A DNA stretch of 64,000 nt from contig NC_012785.1 of NCBI RefSeq assembly GCF_000023325.1, forward strand, positions 2,170,001-2,234,000. The letters are read 5' to 3'. The DNA comes from Kosmotoga olearia TBF 19.5.1 (GTDB taxonomy: Bacteria; Thermotogota; Thermotogae; Petrotogales; Kosmotogaceae). Shown in pieces: positions 1 to 8,588 of this stretch. Within the stretch, counting starts at the first letter, position 1; the number at the start of each line of letters is the position of its first letter. Position numbers and translations under genes: made by a program. A model generated the notes under the pieces. That model worked only from the letters and a program-made list of their open reading frames with translations. It was not told where the DNA came from and did no database searches.

Positions 1-366
1 ACCTTCAGGCCTGAGTTTTTGAACAGGCTGGACGAAATCGTCGTCTTCCATCCGCTGACGAGAGAGCAGATCAAGAAGATTATCGAGATTCTCATTTCGG
101 ATACGAGAAAACGGCTTAAAGAAAAGAAAATGGACCTAGTATTATCTGAAGCAGCTCAGGAGTTCCTTGTTGAGAAAGGGTTTGATCCTGTCTACGGTGC
201 GCGGCCATTACGTAGAGCAATTCAGAGATACATAGAAGACCCTCTCGCGGAGGAGGTGCTCAGAGGTAGATTTGAGCCTGGTGACACAATAATGGTTGTA
301 AGGCAGGATGAAAAACTTTCCTTTAAAAAGAGCAAGAAGAAGGTTGAGGTAAAAGCTGGAACATGA
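1..366 (+). CDS. clpC: ATP-dependent Clp protease ATP-binding subunit ClpC, C-terminal part (5' end outside window)
   Basis: This is the last 121 codons of a class I Hsp100 unfoldase; the reading frame is open from base 1, so the gene starts before the window. The visible part opens with FRPEFLNRLDEIVVFHPL, the sensor-2/AAA2 signature, and contains GARPLRRAIQRYIEDPLAEE, the typical C-terminal D2-small domain. ClpC hands unfolded substrates to ClpP in the cytoplasm. The last four bases overlap the start of radA (ATGA), so the two are co-transcribed. The clpC-radA-disA order is also known from Firmicutes stress operons. The family is certain; ClpC rather than another Clp ATPase rests mainly on this context. 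Confidence 0.9.
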   Translation, partial: TFRPEFLNRLDEIVVFHPLTREQIKKIIEILISDTRKRLKEKKMDLVLSEAAQEFLVEKGFDPVYGARPLRRAIQRYIEDPLAEEVLRGRFEPGDTIMVVRQDEKLSFKKSKKKVEVKAGT

Positions 367-1691
367 GTAGAAAGAAACGAAGGATTTACGTATGTGATGC
401 CTGTGGTTATGAATCTCCCGCGTGGTTTGGAAGATGCCCGAGTTGCGGAACCTGGAATAGTGCGATATCAATGTCAGTTGACAATCACGCAATTATCGAA
501 ACAAGCAAAGAAGTGGCAAACATACGTTCGCTATCCGACATTAAAGTTGAGGATTCTCACAGACTTTTCACGGGATTGAATGAGTTTGACAGGGCACTCG
601 GCGGGGGAGTTGTTCCGGGAAGTGTTGTCCTGGTAAGTGGTGAACCCGGCATTGGAAAGTCCACATTGATGCTGCAAGTAGCCGAAAGAATGGTTTCTTA
701 CGGAAAGGTATTGTATATCAGTGGCGAAGAATCGCAACGTCAAATAAAGCTTAGAGCCCGTCGTCTTAAACTCGGAAAGACGGAAAATATCGAAGTAAGT
801 GCGACCACTGAACTTGATTTCCTTGAAAAACTTGATTTGAAGGATTATTCTTTGCTCATATTTGATTCACTCCAGACACTCAGATTATCTAACGTCGCTT
901 CTCTTCCAGGAAGCTTTGTTCAGGTTAGAGAATGTGCAAACTTCGTTGTTTCAAAGGCTAAAGAATCTAATGTTGCTGCTGTTATAGTTGGTCATGTAAC
1001 CAAAGGTGGTCAGATCGCTGGTCCGAAGTTAGTGGAACATATTGTTGATACTGTTCTTTATTTTGATACCAATAAATCCGGATATCGTTTTCTCAGAACG
1101 GTTAAGAACAGGTTCGGTCCATCAGATGAAATTGCTGTGTTTGAGATGACCTCAGATGGCCTGGCAGAGGTTCCGGACATTTCAGATCTGTTCGTTAAAG
1201 ATTTCATTGTAGCTCCGGGTAACGTGATTACGGCTGTTTCTGAAGGCTCAAAAACCTTTTTGGTAGAGGTTCAATCGTTAGTTTCAAAACCAATATATGG
1301 GACACCAAGAAGATTGGCAACAGGTGTTCCAATTGATCGGGTTCTTCTTGTTGCGGCGGTATTGTCAAAACGTGCGAACATTCCATTGGATAATCTGGAT
1401 TTGTACATAAATATCGCTGGTGGTATCCAGGTAGATGACCCCGGCACTGATCTTGCAATCGCGTTGTCTTTGCTATCCTCGTTTACCAACAAAGCTGTTC
1501 CGCAAGGAATGGCTGCATTTGGAGAAATTGGATTGGATGGTACTGTTAGAAACGTTACGGGAAGTAGTAAGAGAATCGATAGATTAAAAGAATCTGGTTT
1601 TTCCGAAGTGCTTTCTCCTAATGGAAATATCAGGATACAAAATATTGCTGATTTGGTTCGCTTTGTCGGGGGGATGAGTGATGGATCATAA
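363..1691 (+). CDS. radA: DNA repair protein RadA (Sms)
   Basis: RadA is a RecA-like DNA helicase that drives branch migration of recombination intermediates. The 442-residue length is normal. The N-terminal zinc finger has paired cysteines at residues 11/14 and 25/28, the Walker A motif GEPGIGKST lies at about 93-101, and the RadA-specific KNRFG motif is near residue 247. The C-terminal third is a Lon-protease-like domain of the RadA type. The ATG overlaps the clpC stop by four bases, and disA starts inside the 3' end, giving a translationally coupled clpC-radA-disA operon. Confidence 0.97.
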   Translation: MSRKKRRIYVCDACGYESPAWFGRCPSCGTWNSAISMSVDNHAIIETSKEVANIRSLSDIKVEDSHRLFTGLNEFDRALGGGVVPGSVVLVSGEPGIGKSTLMLQVAERMVSYGKVLYISGEESQRQIKLRARRLKLGKTENIEVSATTELDFLEKLDLKDYSLLIFDSLQTLRLSNVASLPGSFVQVRECANFVVSKAKESNVAAVIVGHVTKGGQIAGPKLVEHIVDTVLYFDTNKSGYRFLRTVKNRFGPSDEIAVFEMTSDGLAEVPDISDLFVKDFIVAPGNVITAVSEGSKTFLVEVQSLVSKPIYGTPRRLATGVPIDRVLLVAAVLSKRANIPLDNLDLYINIAGGIQVDDPGTDLAIALSLLSSFTNKAVPQGMAAFGEIGLDGTVRNVTGSSKRIDRLKESGFSEVLSPNGNIRIQNIADLVRFVGGMSDGS

Positions 1692-2748
1692 GGAACTTGC
1701 CGAAAGGATTCGTGTGGTTGCTCCTGGAACACAGCTTCGTTTTGCTCTCGATAAGATCGTGGCTGCTAATACTGGGGCACTTATTTTTTTAGTAGATGAC
1801 TTTGAAAAGTACAAGGATCTAATGCAGGTTGGTTTTTTCCTCAATTGCCCGTTCAATCCCAATAAACTCTATGAGTTATCAAAAATGGATGGAGCAATTG
1901 TTGTGGATGAGAGTCTTAACAAAATAATCGCTGCTAATGTTCAGCTGACTCCCGATCCCTCTATTCCTTCTTTACAGACAGGTATGCGCCACCGAACCGC
2001 TGAAAGAATGGCACGCCAGACGGGGAAAATGCTTCTTGCTATTTCCAAAAGGCAGGGAACAATCACCATATTTTTTGGTGAGAATTCTCATGTCCTGGCC
2101 CCTGTGGAAATTTTGCTTCCAAGAGTCAATCAGGTTATTAGAACGGTTGAACAATACCGCCAAACTTTTGCATACGGTCTTGATCAGATAGACGTGCTTG
2201 AACGCGCGAGCGTTTTAACCCTTTACGATGTCTTGAAAACGCTGGAGAAAGGCCTTATGGTTTTGTTGATCTCTAAAGAAGCGGAACTAACCCTTGTGGA
2301 ACTGGGAAAGTTCGGTCTGCCTTCCCGAATGCAATTGGACGAAATCACCGATGGAATACCGGAAGAGATAGAAAATCTTGTTCTTGATTTTGCCAAAGAA
2401 CAGGTAACGATCGACAAAATAGAGGAACTCATGGAGAAACTTTTGAGTCTCACAGAGCGTGAGATTTCGAACTATGTGACTCTGGCGAGGGTGCTTGGTT
2501 ATGACATCTCATCGAGTTCTCAGGCAATGGAATTGAACATGCGCTCCAGGGGTATTAGATTTGTTAGAAAGATTCCGAAAATCCCGTTGCAGGTTGCGTT
2601 AAACGTGGGAGCAAAATACGGTTCACTTGCCAGACTTCTGAAGACAAGTGTTGAAGAACTTAAAGAGGTCGAAGGAGTCGGGGAAAAACGTGCCCGAGCA
2701 ATCAGGCACGCCATCGATATACACAACAAACGAGAGGAATTGGAGTAA
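1681..2748 (+). CDS. disA: DNA integrity scanning diadenylate cyclase DisA
   Basis: DisA makes cyclic di-AMP from two ATP and scans DNA for branched structures. The N-terminal DAC domain carries both hallmark motifs: DGA near residue 70 and RHRTAER near residue 103. The C-terminal part carries a helix-hairpin-helix region with VEGVGEKRARAIR, the DNA-binding element of the family. The length of about 355 residues is standard. I chose the ATG at 1681 behind a G-rich site; a GTG one codon earlier is possible. It overlaps radA by 11 bases. Its stop is one base from the stop of the convergent amidohydrolase gene. Confidence 0.96.
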   Translation: MDHKELAERIRVVAPGTQLRFALDKIVAANTGALIFLVDDFEKYKDLMQVGFFLNCPFNPNKLYELSKMDGAIVVDESLNKIIAANVQLTPDPSIPSLQTGMRHRTAERMARQTGKMLLAISKRQGTITIFFGENSHVLAPVEILLPRVNQVIRTVEQYRQTFAYGLDQIDVLERASVLTLYDVLKTLEKGLMVLLISKEAELTLVELGKFGLPSRMQLDEITDGIPEEIENLVLDFAKEQVTIDKIEELMEKLLSLTEREISNYVTLARVLGYDISSSSQAMELNMRSRGIRFVRKIPKIPLQVALNVGAKYGSLARLLKTSVEELKEVEGVGEKRARAIRHAIDIHNKREELE

Positions 2749-2749
2749 G

Positions 2750-4036
2750 TTACAACTCCAGCTTTCTTATTTCGTCATACAGGTTATTGAGTTCTTCTTC
2801 AGACAGTTTAGCTGGTTTTCCATTTTCGAGCACTAATTCTCCCTGATTCCAGACATTTTCGATTTTGAAGTCTTGCGAAAATCTCATAACAAACCTTAAA
2901 GTGGTTAAATCTTCGAGATTAGCATAACCGATGTCATTTTTAGGGACAGCTAGAACGATATCGGCCGAAGCGCCTTCTTTTAGAGCGCCCAGTTTCCTAT
3001 CGAAGAACCTTCGTGCTATTCTGAAATTGTTGTCAAACAAGGTTTTCCTTATCTCATAATCTATCACTTTTATGTCAAATTTTCCGTAGAATCTCTCTGT
3101 TAGCAAAATCTGTTGGCTTTCAGAAAAAAGATCAGCATCAAGCAAGCCTGATCCGAGACAAACAAGAATACCTCTTCCAAGGAGACCGGCGATGTTCGGG
3201 CTGAACGTACCAGCAAGCATCTCAGAACGAATCGACTTTGTCACGAACATCTGCCTGCTGGCAATAATATCCATATCTGTCTCTGAGAAGTTTCCACCGT
3301 AGGTTATACCGCATTCAGGTACAAGCAAACCGTTTTCGAGCAATCTTTCTGTCAGCTGTTCCCCCCAGCGTGATAGGCTGAGGTCGTTGTCCAGTTTCAT
3401 ATCGAAAATGACGAGATTGACGTTCAAATTCCTTGTTATGAAGAACTTAATTTCGCTCAATTCCTCTTCTGTGTACGATGAAAGGTCTGTAATGTAGATC
3501 GCCGGCATGAAAAGTTCATCCGGTTCAACTGTTCCCCATGAGTTAAGAACGGTCATAAGGTTCTCTTTATTAACCACCGGACCAATACTCATATTTACCC
3601 CGAAATGATGGGCTATTTCTTTGAAATCCTTTGGTTGAACGTCCTCACTATAAGGGATGGGACCAAAGATCGTGGTTGTGCCCCGTTGGAGAGCCCGGAT
3701 TACTCCTAACATTGTTGAAAGTAGAATCAATCGTCCCCAGGAGTTTTCCTGAACCACATCGATGAGTTTGGAAAAATAATTAACACCGCTTACGTTCTCA
3801 ACATCGATTCTTCCAGGATAATCAACAATAGAACTGTAAATACTGTAGTGTGCATTAACCATAGCTGGCAGGACCATACCACCTTTACCATCGATAACCT
3901 TATCAGGCATTTCGGGTTTTACTTCATCGGCATGTCCGACCTTTAAAATTCGCCCTTGTTTGAATTGAACAATACCATTTTTTATTATTCTCATTTTTGG
4001 GTCATTTGTAAGGATTGCGACGTTTCTAATAATCAC
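2750..4036 (-). CDS. SsnA-like amidohydrolase-family protein lacking metal ligands (probable pseudoenzyme)
   Basis: This 428-residue protein follows the SsnA/chlorohydrolase fold: an N-terminal beta-sandwich (VIIRNVAILTND), a core strand with LPAMVNAH, and a C-terminal return of the sandwich. It aligns by eye along its length with the intact SsnA at 30249-31553. The metal and catalytic positions are lost. The HxH motif is HYS (residues 63-65), no HxHxAE strand-5 histidine or strand-6 AH is visible, and the strand-8 aspartate region reads GSGLLDAD. The GTG start at 4036 follows a GAGGTGA site; it overlaps the end of the upstream glycosyltransferase gene by 11 bases, so the two are co-transcribed. 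A structural or ligand-binding role is more likely than hydrolysis. It could also be a gene in decay, but the frame is intact. Confidence 0.75.
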   Translation of the reverse strand: MIIRNVAILTNDPKMRIIKNGIVQFKQGRILKVGHADEVKPEMPDKVIDGKGGMVLPAMVNAHYSIYSSIVDYPGRIDVENVSGVNYFSKLIDVVQENSWGRLILLSTMLGVIRALQRGTTTIFGPIPYSEDVQPKDFKEIAHHFGVNMSIGPVVNKENLMTVLNSWGTVEPDELFMPAIYITDLSSYTEEELSEIKFFITRNLNVNLVIFDMKLDNDLSLSRWGEQLTERLLENGLLVPECGITYGGNFSETDMDIIASRQMFVTKSIRSEMLAGTFSPNIAGLLGRGILVCLGSGLLDADLFSESQQILLTERFYGKFDIKVIDYEIRKTLFDNNFRIARRFFDRKLGALKEGASADIVLAVPKNDIGYANLEDLTTLRFVMRFSQDFKIENVWNQGELVLENGKPAKLSEEELNNLYDEIRKLEL

Positions 4037-4772
4037 GGGATTCACCTCTCTTCTCCCTAAAATTACTCTTAAGCACGTATAAAGCAAAGCTCAAAAGTTT
4101 TGGAACAACCTTCAGACGCTTCCGGGGTTCCTGAAGGATACGGAAACACCATTCTAAACCGTGCCTCTGCATCCATTTTGGAGCACGTACCACCTTTCCT
4201 GCCAGAACATCAAAAGAGCCGCCAACTCCCATGGCTAAAGAAACACCAAGCTTCTCCCAGTTCCGGGATATCCAGATTTCCTGTTTCGGGACACCCATAC
4301 CGACAAATAGAAAATCAGCGTTCGACTGATTAATATCATTCACAATTTTAGCATTTTCTTTATCACTAAAGAAACCATTTCTAAACCCCACTACTTTTAA
4401 TTCAGGAAATTTTTCTTTAAGATTTGTAACAGCCCTTTGTGCAATGCCTTCTTCAGCACCAAGAAAATAGATTTTAAAACCCTTTTTTGAAGATTGGGCA
4501 CATATTTCCTGCATCAATTCTATACCTGGTATTCTGTTTAAGTTCCTTTTATACAAAAGCTTCACAGCTTTTATAACGCCTGAGCCATCAGGAACCACAT
4601 AATTGACTTTTTTAAGGGCTTTTTTGTATTCTTCATTATGTAAGTATTCATAAACTATAAGAGAGTTCAAGGTAAGCACAAAATAGCGATTGCCTTTTTT
4701 TACACCTTCAATAAGATCCTGGGCACATGAGCTAACAGTACCTTCCTGGAGAGGGAAATCGAGAAAATTCAA
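4026..4772 (-). CDS. WecG/TagA/CpsF-family glycosyltransferase
   Basis: Members of this family (GT26) transfer an N-acetylmannosamine-type sugar from a UDP donor to a lipid-linked acceptor in cell-surface polymer synthesis. The 248-residue protein has the family signatures: NYVVPDGSGV near residue 60, the IPGIELM segment, YFLGAEEG, and the block DFLFVGMGVPKQEIWI. The C-terminal RAPKWMQRHGLEW element is also typical. Translation starts at a TTG behind a clear GGAGGTG site. It lies just downstream of the tRNA-Leu terminator, with no room for a clear promoter of its own. The exact substrate in this organism is unknown. Confidence 0.9.
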   Translation of the reverse strand: MNFLDFPLQEGTVSSCAQDLIEGVKKGNRYFVLTLNSLIVYEYLHNEEYKKALKKVNYVVPDGSGVIKAVKLLYKRNLNRIPGIELMQEICAQSSKKGFKIYFLGAEEGIAQRAVTNLKEKFPELKVVGFRNGFFSDKENAKIVNDINQSNADFLFVGMGVPKQEIWISRNWEKLGVSLAMGVGGSFDVLAGKVVRAPKWMQRHGLEWCFRILQEPRKRLKVVPKLLSFALYVLKSNFREKRGESRDY

Positions 4773-4791
4773 GGAAGCACCTCCGTATACT

Positions 4792-4818
4792 AAAAAAGGA
4801 AGGCAAAGCCTTCCTTTT
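4792..4818 (-). terminator. Rho-independent terminator after tRNA-Leu
   Basis: A seven-base-pair GC-rich stem (GGAAGGC / GCCTTCC) with a three-base loop is followed on the minus strand by six T residues. It lies 8 bases beyond the tRNA 3' end. Because wecG begins only 20 bases further on, some readthrough is probably needed to transcribe it. Confidence 0.8.
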
Positions 4819-4825
4819 ATTTTTG

Positions 4826-4915
4826 TGGTGCCGAGGGCGGGAGTCGAACCCGCACGGGGCTGTCAACCCCAGCGGATTTTGAGTCCGCCGCGTCTGCCAG
4901 TTCCACCACCTCGGC
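4826..4915 (-). tRNA. tRNA-Leu (anticodon CAA)
   Basis: The minus strand folds into a class II tRNA of 90 bases with an encoded CCA. The acceptor arms are GCCGAGG and CCTCGGC, the T arm contains GGTTCGACTCC, and a long variable arm is present as expected for leucine tRNAs. The anticodon loop CTCAAAA gives CAA, which reads UUG codons. Confidence 0.95.
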
Positions 4916-4925
4916 CCGCAACACA

Positions 4926-4954
4926 AATTTACCATTATCTTCGGCATATGTCAA
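4926..4954 (-). promoter_or_regulatory. Promoter of tRNA-Leu
   Basis: On the minus strand a perfect -35 box TTGACA (4954-4949) is followed after 17 bases by TAAATT (4931-4926), preceded by TGG as an extended -10. The predicted start lies just upstream of the tRNA 5' end. This is one of the best promoter matches in the window. Confidence 0.8.
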
Positions 4955-5039
4955 GATTACAAACATTCACTTTCGCAACGGGCGAGTTTATTAGCGAATT
5001 ATTCGATAAAATATAGAATAATCTTTTAATTTGTCACTG

Positions 5040-5050
5040 TATGGTAAAAT
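5040..5050 (+). promoter_or_regulatory. Extended -10 promoter candidate for the oligopeptide-type ABC operon
   Basis: The sequence TATGGTAAAAT matches an extended -10 element (TGnTATAAT-like) 64 bases before the GTG start of the binding-protein gene. No convincing -35 box sits at the right distance. Several other promoters in the window share the TGG/TGA extension. Confidence 0.45.
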
Positions 5051-5113
5051 AAAAAATGTTAGACTCGTTATTAAAATCATGGGGAGTTGCACTTTAAAAA
5101 TGGGGGTGATTTT

Positions 5114-6619
5114 GTGAGAAAGTTTTTTGTTCTTCTTCTTGTACTCATACTTACCGTGTTCGTATTTGGACGAGACTACGTTACCGTGGGGACCACAGAC
5201 AAGATAAGGATTCTTGACCCGGCAGATTGTTATGACTACTTCTCCAGCAATATACTGCAGAACACTATGGTAGGCCTTGTTGACTACAAGGTGGGTACCT
5301 CTGAGCTTGTACCTTGGCTTGCAGAAAGTTGGGAGATTTCTGAGGACGGATTGGTATACACATTCCATCTGAGAAAAGACGCGTACTTCATGAATGGGAA
5401 TCCAATTGACGCAAACGCTCTCAAATTCTCAATCGACAGAGTTATAAGGCTCAACGGAGATCCGGCTTTCTTGCTTGCCGATGTTGTTGAAGAGACAAAG
5501 GTTGTAGATAAGTACACATTCCAGATAAAGCTTCAATACCCATTCTCAGCTTTCATCGCTGTTTTGGGGTACACAGTAGCCTATCCTGTTGATCCCGCAA
5601 CGACACCGGCTGACGATTTCTTCTTCAACGCACCGGTAGCATCAGGTCCTTACTACATAGCTGATTGGGAACCAGATGTACAGATTATACTGAAACGCAA
5701 TCCGAAGTACTTTGGCCCTCCTCCCAAAACAGAGACGATCGTTATAAGGTTCTATCAGAACGCAAGCACTTTAAGGCTCGCGCTTGAAAGCGGAGAAATT
5801 GATGTGGCTTACAGAACTCTTGACCCCAGAGATCTCCTTATCCTGAAAATGGATCCGAGATACGTGGTTTACGAAGGTCAGAGTCCTGCAATTCGTGAGC
5901 TGGTGCTCAATGTAAAGATGCCCCCATTCGACAACGTAAAAGTCAGAAAAGCTCTCGCTTACGCTGTGGATAGGGATGCTATCGTGAGTGATGTGTTTGC
6001 GAATACTGTTGAACCTCTTTACACCCTTGTACCAATTGGAATGTGGTCTCATCTTGATGTGATGCCAAAACGCGATCTTGCAAAGGCAAGAGAGCTTTTG
6101 AGAGAACTTGGCTACTCTGAATCCAACCCGCTCGAGATAACCCTTTGGTACACACCCAGCCATTATGGTTCAACCGAAGCGGATGTTGCCCAGGTTCTAA
6201 AGGCTTCCATAGAGGAAACGGGTCTTGTCAAGGTCGATATCAAATACGCCGAATGGGCAACCTATATCGACTACTTTGTCAGCGGTTCAATTGGAGCATT
6301 CTTGCTTGGCTGGTATCCTGACTACCTTGATCCTGACGATTATCTGTGGCCGTTCCTTTCAAAATCAGGAGCCGCATCCATGGGATCTTTCTATGAGAGT
6401 CCCTTTGTAGAAAATCTCATGCTTCAGGCGAGAAAATACTCTGATATTGAGACAAGAACCAGCATAAACAAAGACGTGCAAAAAATCCTCGCCATAGACG
6501 TTCCTTACATTCCTCTGTGGCAGGGTAAGCAGTACTGTGTCTCTTATCCTTACGTCAAAGGTGTTGTACTGGAACCTTCTCAGATCTTCAGATACTATTT
6601 GCTTTATGTAGAAGAATAA
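5114..6619 (+). CDS. ABC transporter substrate-binding protein, family 5 (peptide/oligosaccharide type)
   Basis: This secreted receptor captures a ligand outside the membrane for the permease encoded next to it. It is an extracellular solute-binding protein of family 5: an N-terminal signal peptide (residues 1 to about 20, a hydrophobic core after VRKFF), the segment LVPWLAESWEISEDGLVYTF, and the FDNVKVRKALAYAVDRDAIV block. Length is about 501 residues. I place the start at GTG 5114 because a GGGGGTGAT site lies 3-12 bases before it; a frame continues upstream to 5087 without a ribosome site. In Thermotogota such proteins bind either peptides or oligosaccharides, and the sequence does not decide which. 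Confidence 0.92.
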   Translation: MRKFFVLLLVLILTVFVFGRDYVTVGTTDKIRILDPADCYDYFSSNILQNTMVGLVDYKVGTSELVPWLAESWEISEDGLVYTFHLRKDAYFMNGNPIDANALKFSIDRVIRLNGDPAFLLADVVEETKVVDKYTFQIKLQYPFSAFIAVLGYTVAYPVDPATTPADDFFFNAPVASGPYYIADWEPDVQIILKRNPKYFGPPPKTETIVIRFYQNASTLRLALESGEIDVAYRTLDPRDLLILKMDPRYVVYEGQSPAIRELVLNVKMPPFDNVKVRKALAYAVDRDAIVSDVFANTVEPLYTLVPIGMWSHLDVMPKRDLAKARELLRELGYSESNPLEITLWYTPSHYGSTEADVAQVLKASIEETGLVKVDIKYAEWATYIDYFVSGSIGAFLLGWYPDYLDPDDYLWPFLSKSGAASMGSFYESPFVENLMLQARKYSDIETRTSINKDVQKILAIDVPYIPLWQGKQYCVSYPYVKGVVLEPSQIFRYYLLYVEE

Positions 6620-6630
6620 GTTGATTTTTA

Positions 6631-6659
6631 ACCCGGGCCTTTCCCGGCCCGGGTTTTTT
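6631..6659 (+). terminator. Intercistronic hairpin with T-run after the binding-protein gene
   Basis: An eight-base-pair all-GC stem (CCCGGGCC / GGCCCGGG) is followed by six T residues. It sits between the binding-protein and permease genes of one operon. It probably acts as a partial terminator, so that the receptor is made in excess over the membrane parts, a common arrangement in ABC operons. Confidence 0.85.
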
Positions 6660-6681
6660 GTATTGTGCAGGAGGGGTTGCC

Positions 6682-7689
6682 GTGTCGTTGAAATGGTACG
6701 TGATTACCAGAATACTTTTGGCAATACCAATGTTCTTCATACTACTTCTTTTGATATTCATCGTTCTGAGAATCTTGCCTGGAGATCCAGTGCTCGCAAT
6801 GCTCGGAGGTAAAGCTCCTATTCAGGTTATCGAACAAAAGAGGCATGAGTTAGGATACGATAAACCTATCATTCAACAGTTTGGAGATTACATCATTGGA
6901 GTATTGAAGGGGGATCTCGGTAGGTCAGCTCTGACGAAAAGACCCATCTCTGAAGAGATAGCAAGGAAACTCCCGGCTACCATCGAGCTCACCATCTTTG
7001 GCTTCGGAATAGCCTTAATCATAGGTATCTTCTGGGGGGCTGAGGCCACGCGGCATCATGGTGGGGTGATAGATGTAGCCGGACGAATGTACGCCATATT
7101 CATATATTCGATCCCCGTTTTCTGGCTGGGGATGCTGTTTCAATGGTTGTTCGGTGTAAAACTGAAATGGTTACCGATAGCTGGTAGGATTTCCCCGCTT
7201 TTGAGACCAGAGAAGATTACAGGGCTTTACCTCCTCGATTCCCTGATAACCTGGAATATTCCCGCTTTGAAGGATGCTTTCCTGCATATCATTCTGCCCA
7301 GTGTAGCATTGGGCTTAATAATTTCGAGTGTTTTCCTTAGAATGGTACGATCCAATATGGTAGTCATGTTGTCTCAGGACTTCGTAAAGGCCGCAAGGGC
7401 GAGAGGAATCAAAGAAAGCAGGGTTATTTACAAACACGCATTAAAAAACGCTTTTGTTCCCATAATGACAGTTATGGGACTTCAATTTGCAGCCCTGATG
7501 GCGGGAGCGGTACTTACGGAAACCACCTTTGCATGGCCTGGAATAGGGAGTTATCTCGTTGAGAAGATACGTTACAGAGACTTCCCTGCGATACAGGGTA
7601 CCATAGCGGTTTACGCTATTATCGTGATTGTTATAAGTATTGTTGTGGACATAGTTAATGCTCTCGTAGATCCAAGGGTAAGATATTAG
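6682..7689 (+). CDS. ABC transporter permease, OppB/DppB family
   Basis: This is the first of the two membrane-spanning permease subunits of the transporter. The 335-residue protein opens with a hydrophobic segment and has the family landmarks ILPGDPVLAMLGG near residue 35 and the EAA loop AARARGIKESRVIYKHALKN, which contacts the ATPase. It ends with a DPRVRY tail typical of DppB. The GTG start at 6682 is preceded by AGGAGGGG at a spacing of five bases. Its partner permease follows after 13 bases. Confidence 0.93.
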   Translation: MSLKWYVITRILLAIPMFFILLLLIFIVLRILPGDPVLAMLGGKAPIQVIEQKRHELGYDKPIIQQFGDYIIGVLKGDLGRSALTKRPISEEIARKLPATIELTIFGFGIALIIGIFWGAEATRHHGGVIDVAGRMYAIFIYSIPVFWLGMLFQWLFGVKLKWLPIAGRISPLLRPEKITGLYLLDSLITWNIPALKDAFLHIILPSVALGLIISSVFLRMVRSNMVVMLSQDFVKAARARGIKESRVIYKHALKNAFVPIMTVMGLQFAALMAGAVLTETTFAWPGIGSYLVEKIRYRDFPAIQGTIAVYAIIVIVISIVVDIVNALVDPRVRY

Positions 7690-7702
7690 GGGTGATTGTC
7701 CT

Positions 7703-8584
7703 GTGAATGAACTTCAGTGGAGCCCAACGTATAGACTTGGCAAATCTTTAAAAAGGTTTTTCGGTGATAAATCTGGCATAATGGCGTTCATCGGGATAGC
7801 GATTCTTGCGACATATGTTATTATGGCGATCTTTGCACCTTATGTTGCCCCTTATGATCCCGTAAAGAGAACCGGCAGGGCGTTTATGCCGCCGTCGAAA
7901 GAGCACCTCTTCGGAACCACAAATCTCGGTTACGATGTACTGAGCAGAATTATATATGGTGCAAGGATAGCATTGCAAATAGCGCTCCTGGCTGTTGCGG
8001 TGGCTGCTGCGATTGGCATTCCTCTGGGTCTCATTTCCGGTTATATAGGCGGTGTATTCGACAGGATACTCACGATGTTTATGGACGCCATATATTCTTT
8101 TCCGGGTTTAATTCTTGCTATTGCAATTGCCGCTGTGCTCGGGCCTGGAGTTATAAACGTTGCGTTATCGATAGCTGTAATATATGCACCAACGTATTTT
8201 AGAGTCATAAGAAATCAGGTTACTTCATTGAAAGACCAGCTTTTCGTTGAAGCTGCAAGAGCAATCGGTGCGAAGAATTCAACGATCGTAATGAAGTACA
8301 TATTGCCCAATGTTTTACCTTCAGTTGTGGTGGTTTTGTCCATGAATCTTGCAGATGCCATCATGACAGAAGCGGGGCTCAGTTTCTTAGGTCTTGGAAT
8401 AGCTCCACCCACACCTGACTGGGGTTATGATTTGTCAAATGGCCAGAGATTTCTGTTGTTAAATTACTGGTGGATGATTTTGTTCCCCGGTCTCGCTATT
8501 ATTACACTTGTTCTTGGATTCAGTATGTTCAGTGAAGGAATGAACGAGTATCTGAATCCGAACGTTGGCGAGACCAGGAGGTGA
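7703..8584 (+). CDS. ABC transporter permease, OppC/DppC family
   Basis: This is the second membrane subunit of the peptide/oligosaccharide importer, 293 residues long. It has an N-terminal cytoplasmic stretch, a first membrane helix around residues 25-48 followed by APYVAPYDP, and HLFGTTNLGYDVLSRIIYGAR, all typical of OppC. The EAA loop reads EAARAIGAKNSTIVMKYILP. A GTG start follows GGGGTGAT. The genes before and after encode its heterodimer partner and the ATPases. Confidence 0.93.
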   Translation: MNELQWSPTYRLGKSLKRFFGDKSGIMAFIGIAILATYVIMAIFAPYVAPYDPVKRTGRAFMPPSKEHLFGTTNLGYDVLSRIIYGARIALQIALLAVAVAAAIGIPLGLISGYIGGVFDRILTMFMDAIYSFPGLILAIAIAAVLGPGVINVALSIAVIYAPTYFRVIRNQVTSLKDQLFVEAARAIGAKNSTIVMKYILPNVLPSVVVVLSMNLADAIMTEAGLSFLGLGIAPPTPDWGYDLSNGQRFLLLNYWWMILFPGLAIITLVLGFSMFSEGMNEYLNPNVGETRR

Positions 8585-8588
8585 GATA

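Noticed and set aside
4826-4915. tRNA-Leu as an integration site of a mobile element
   Set aside because: No integrase, direct repeat of the tRNA 3' end or foreign-looking genes are found next to it. The same holds for tRNA-Glu.
6631-6659. End of the transporter operon at the strong hairpin
   Set aside because: The permease gene follows within 25 bases with no promoter, so the hairpin is more likely a partial terminator within one operon.
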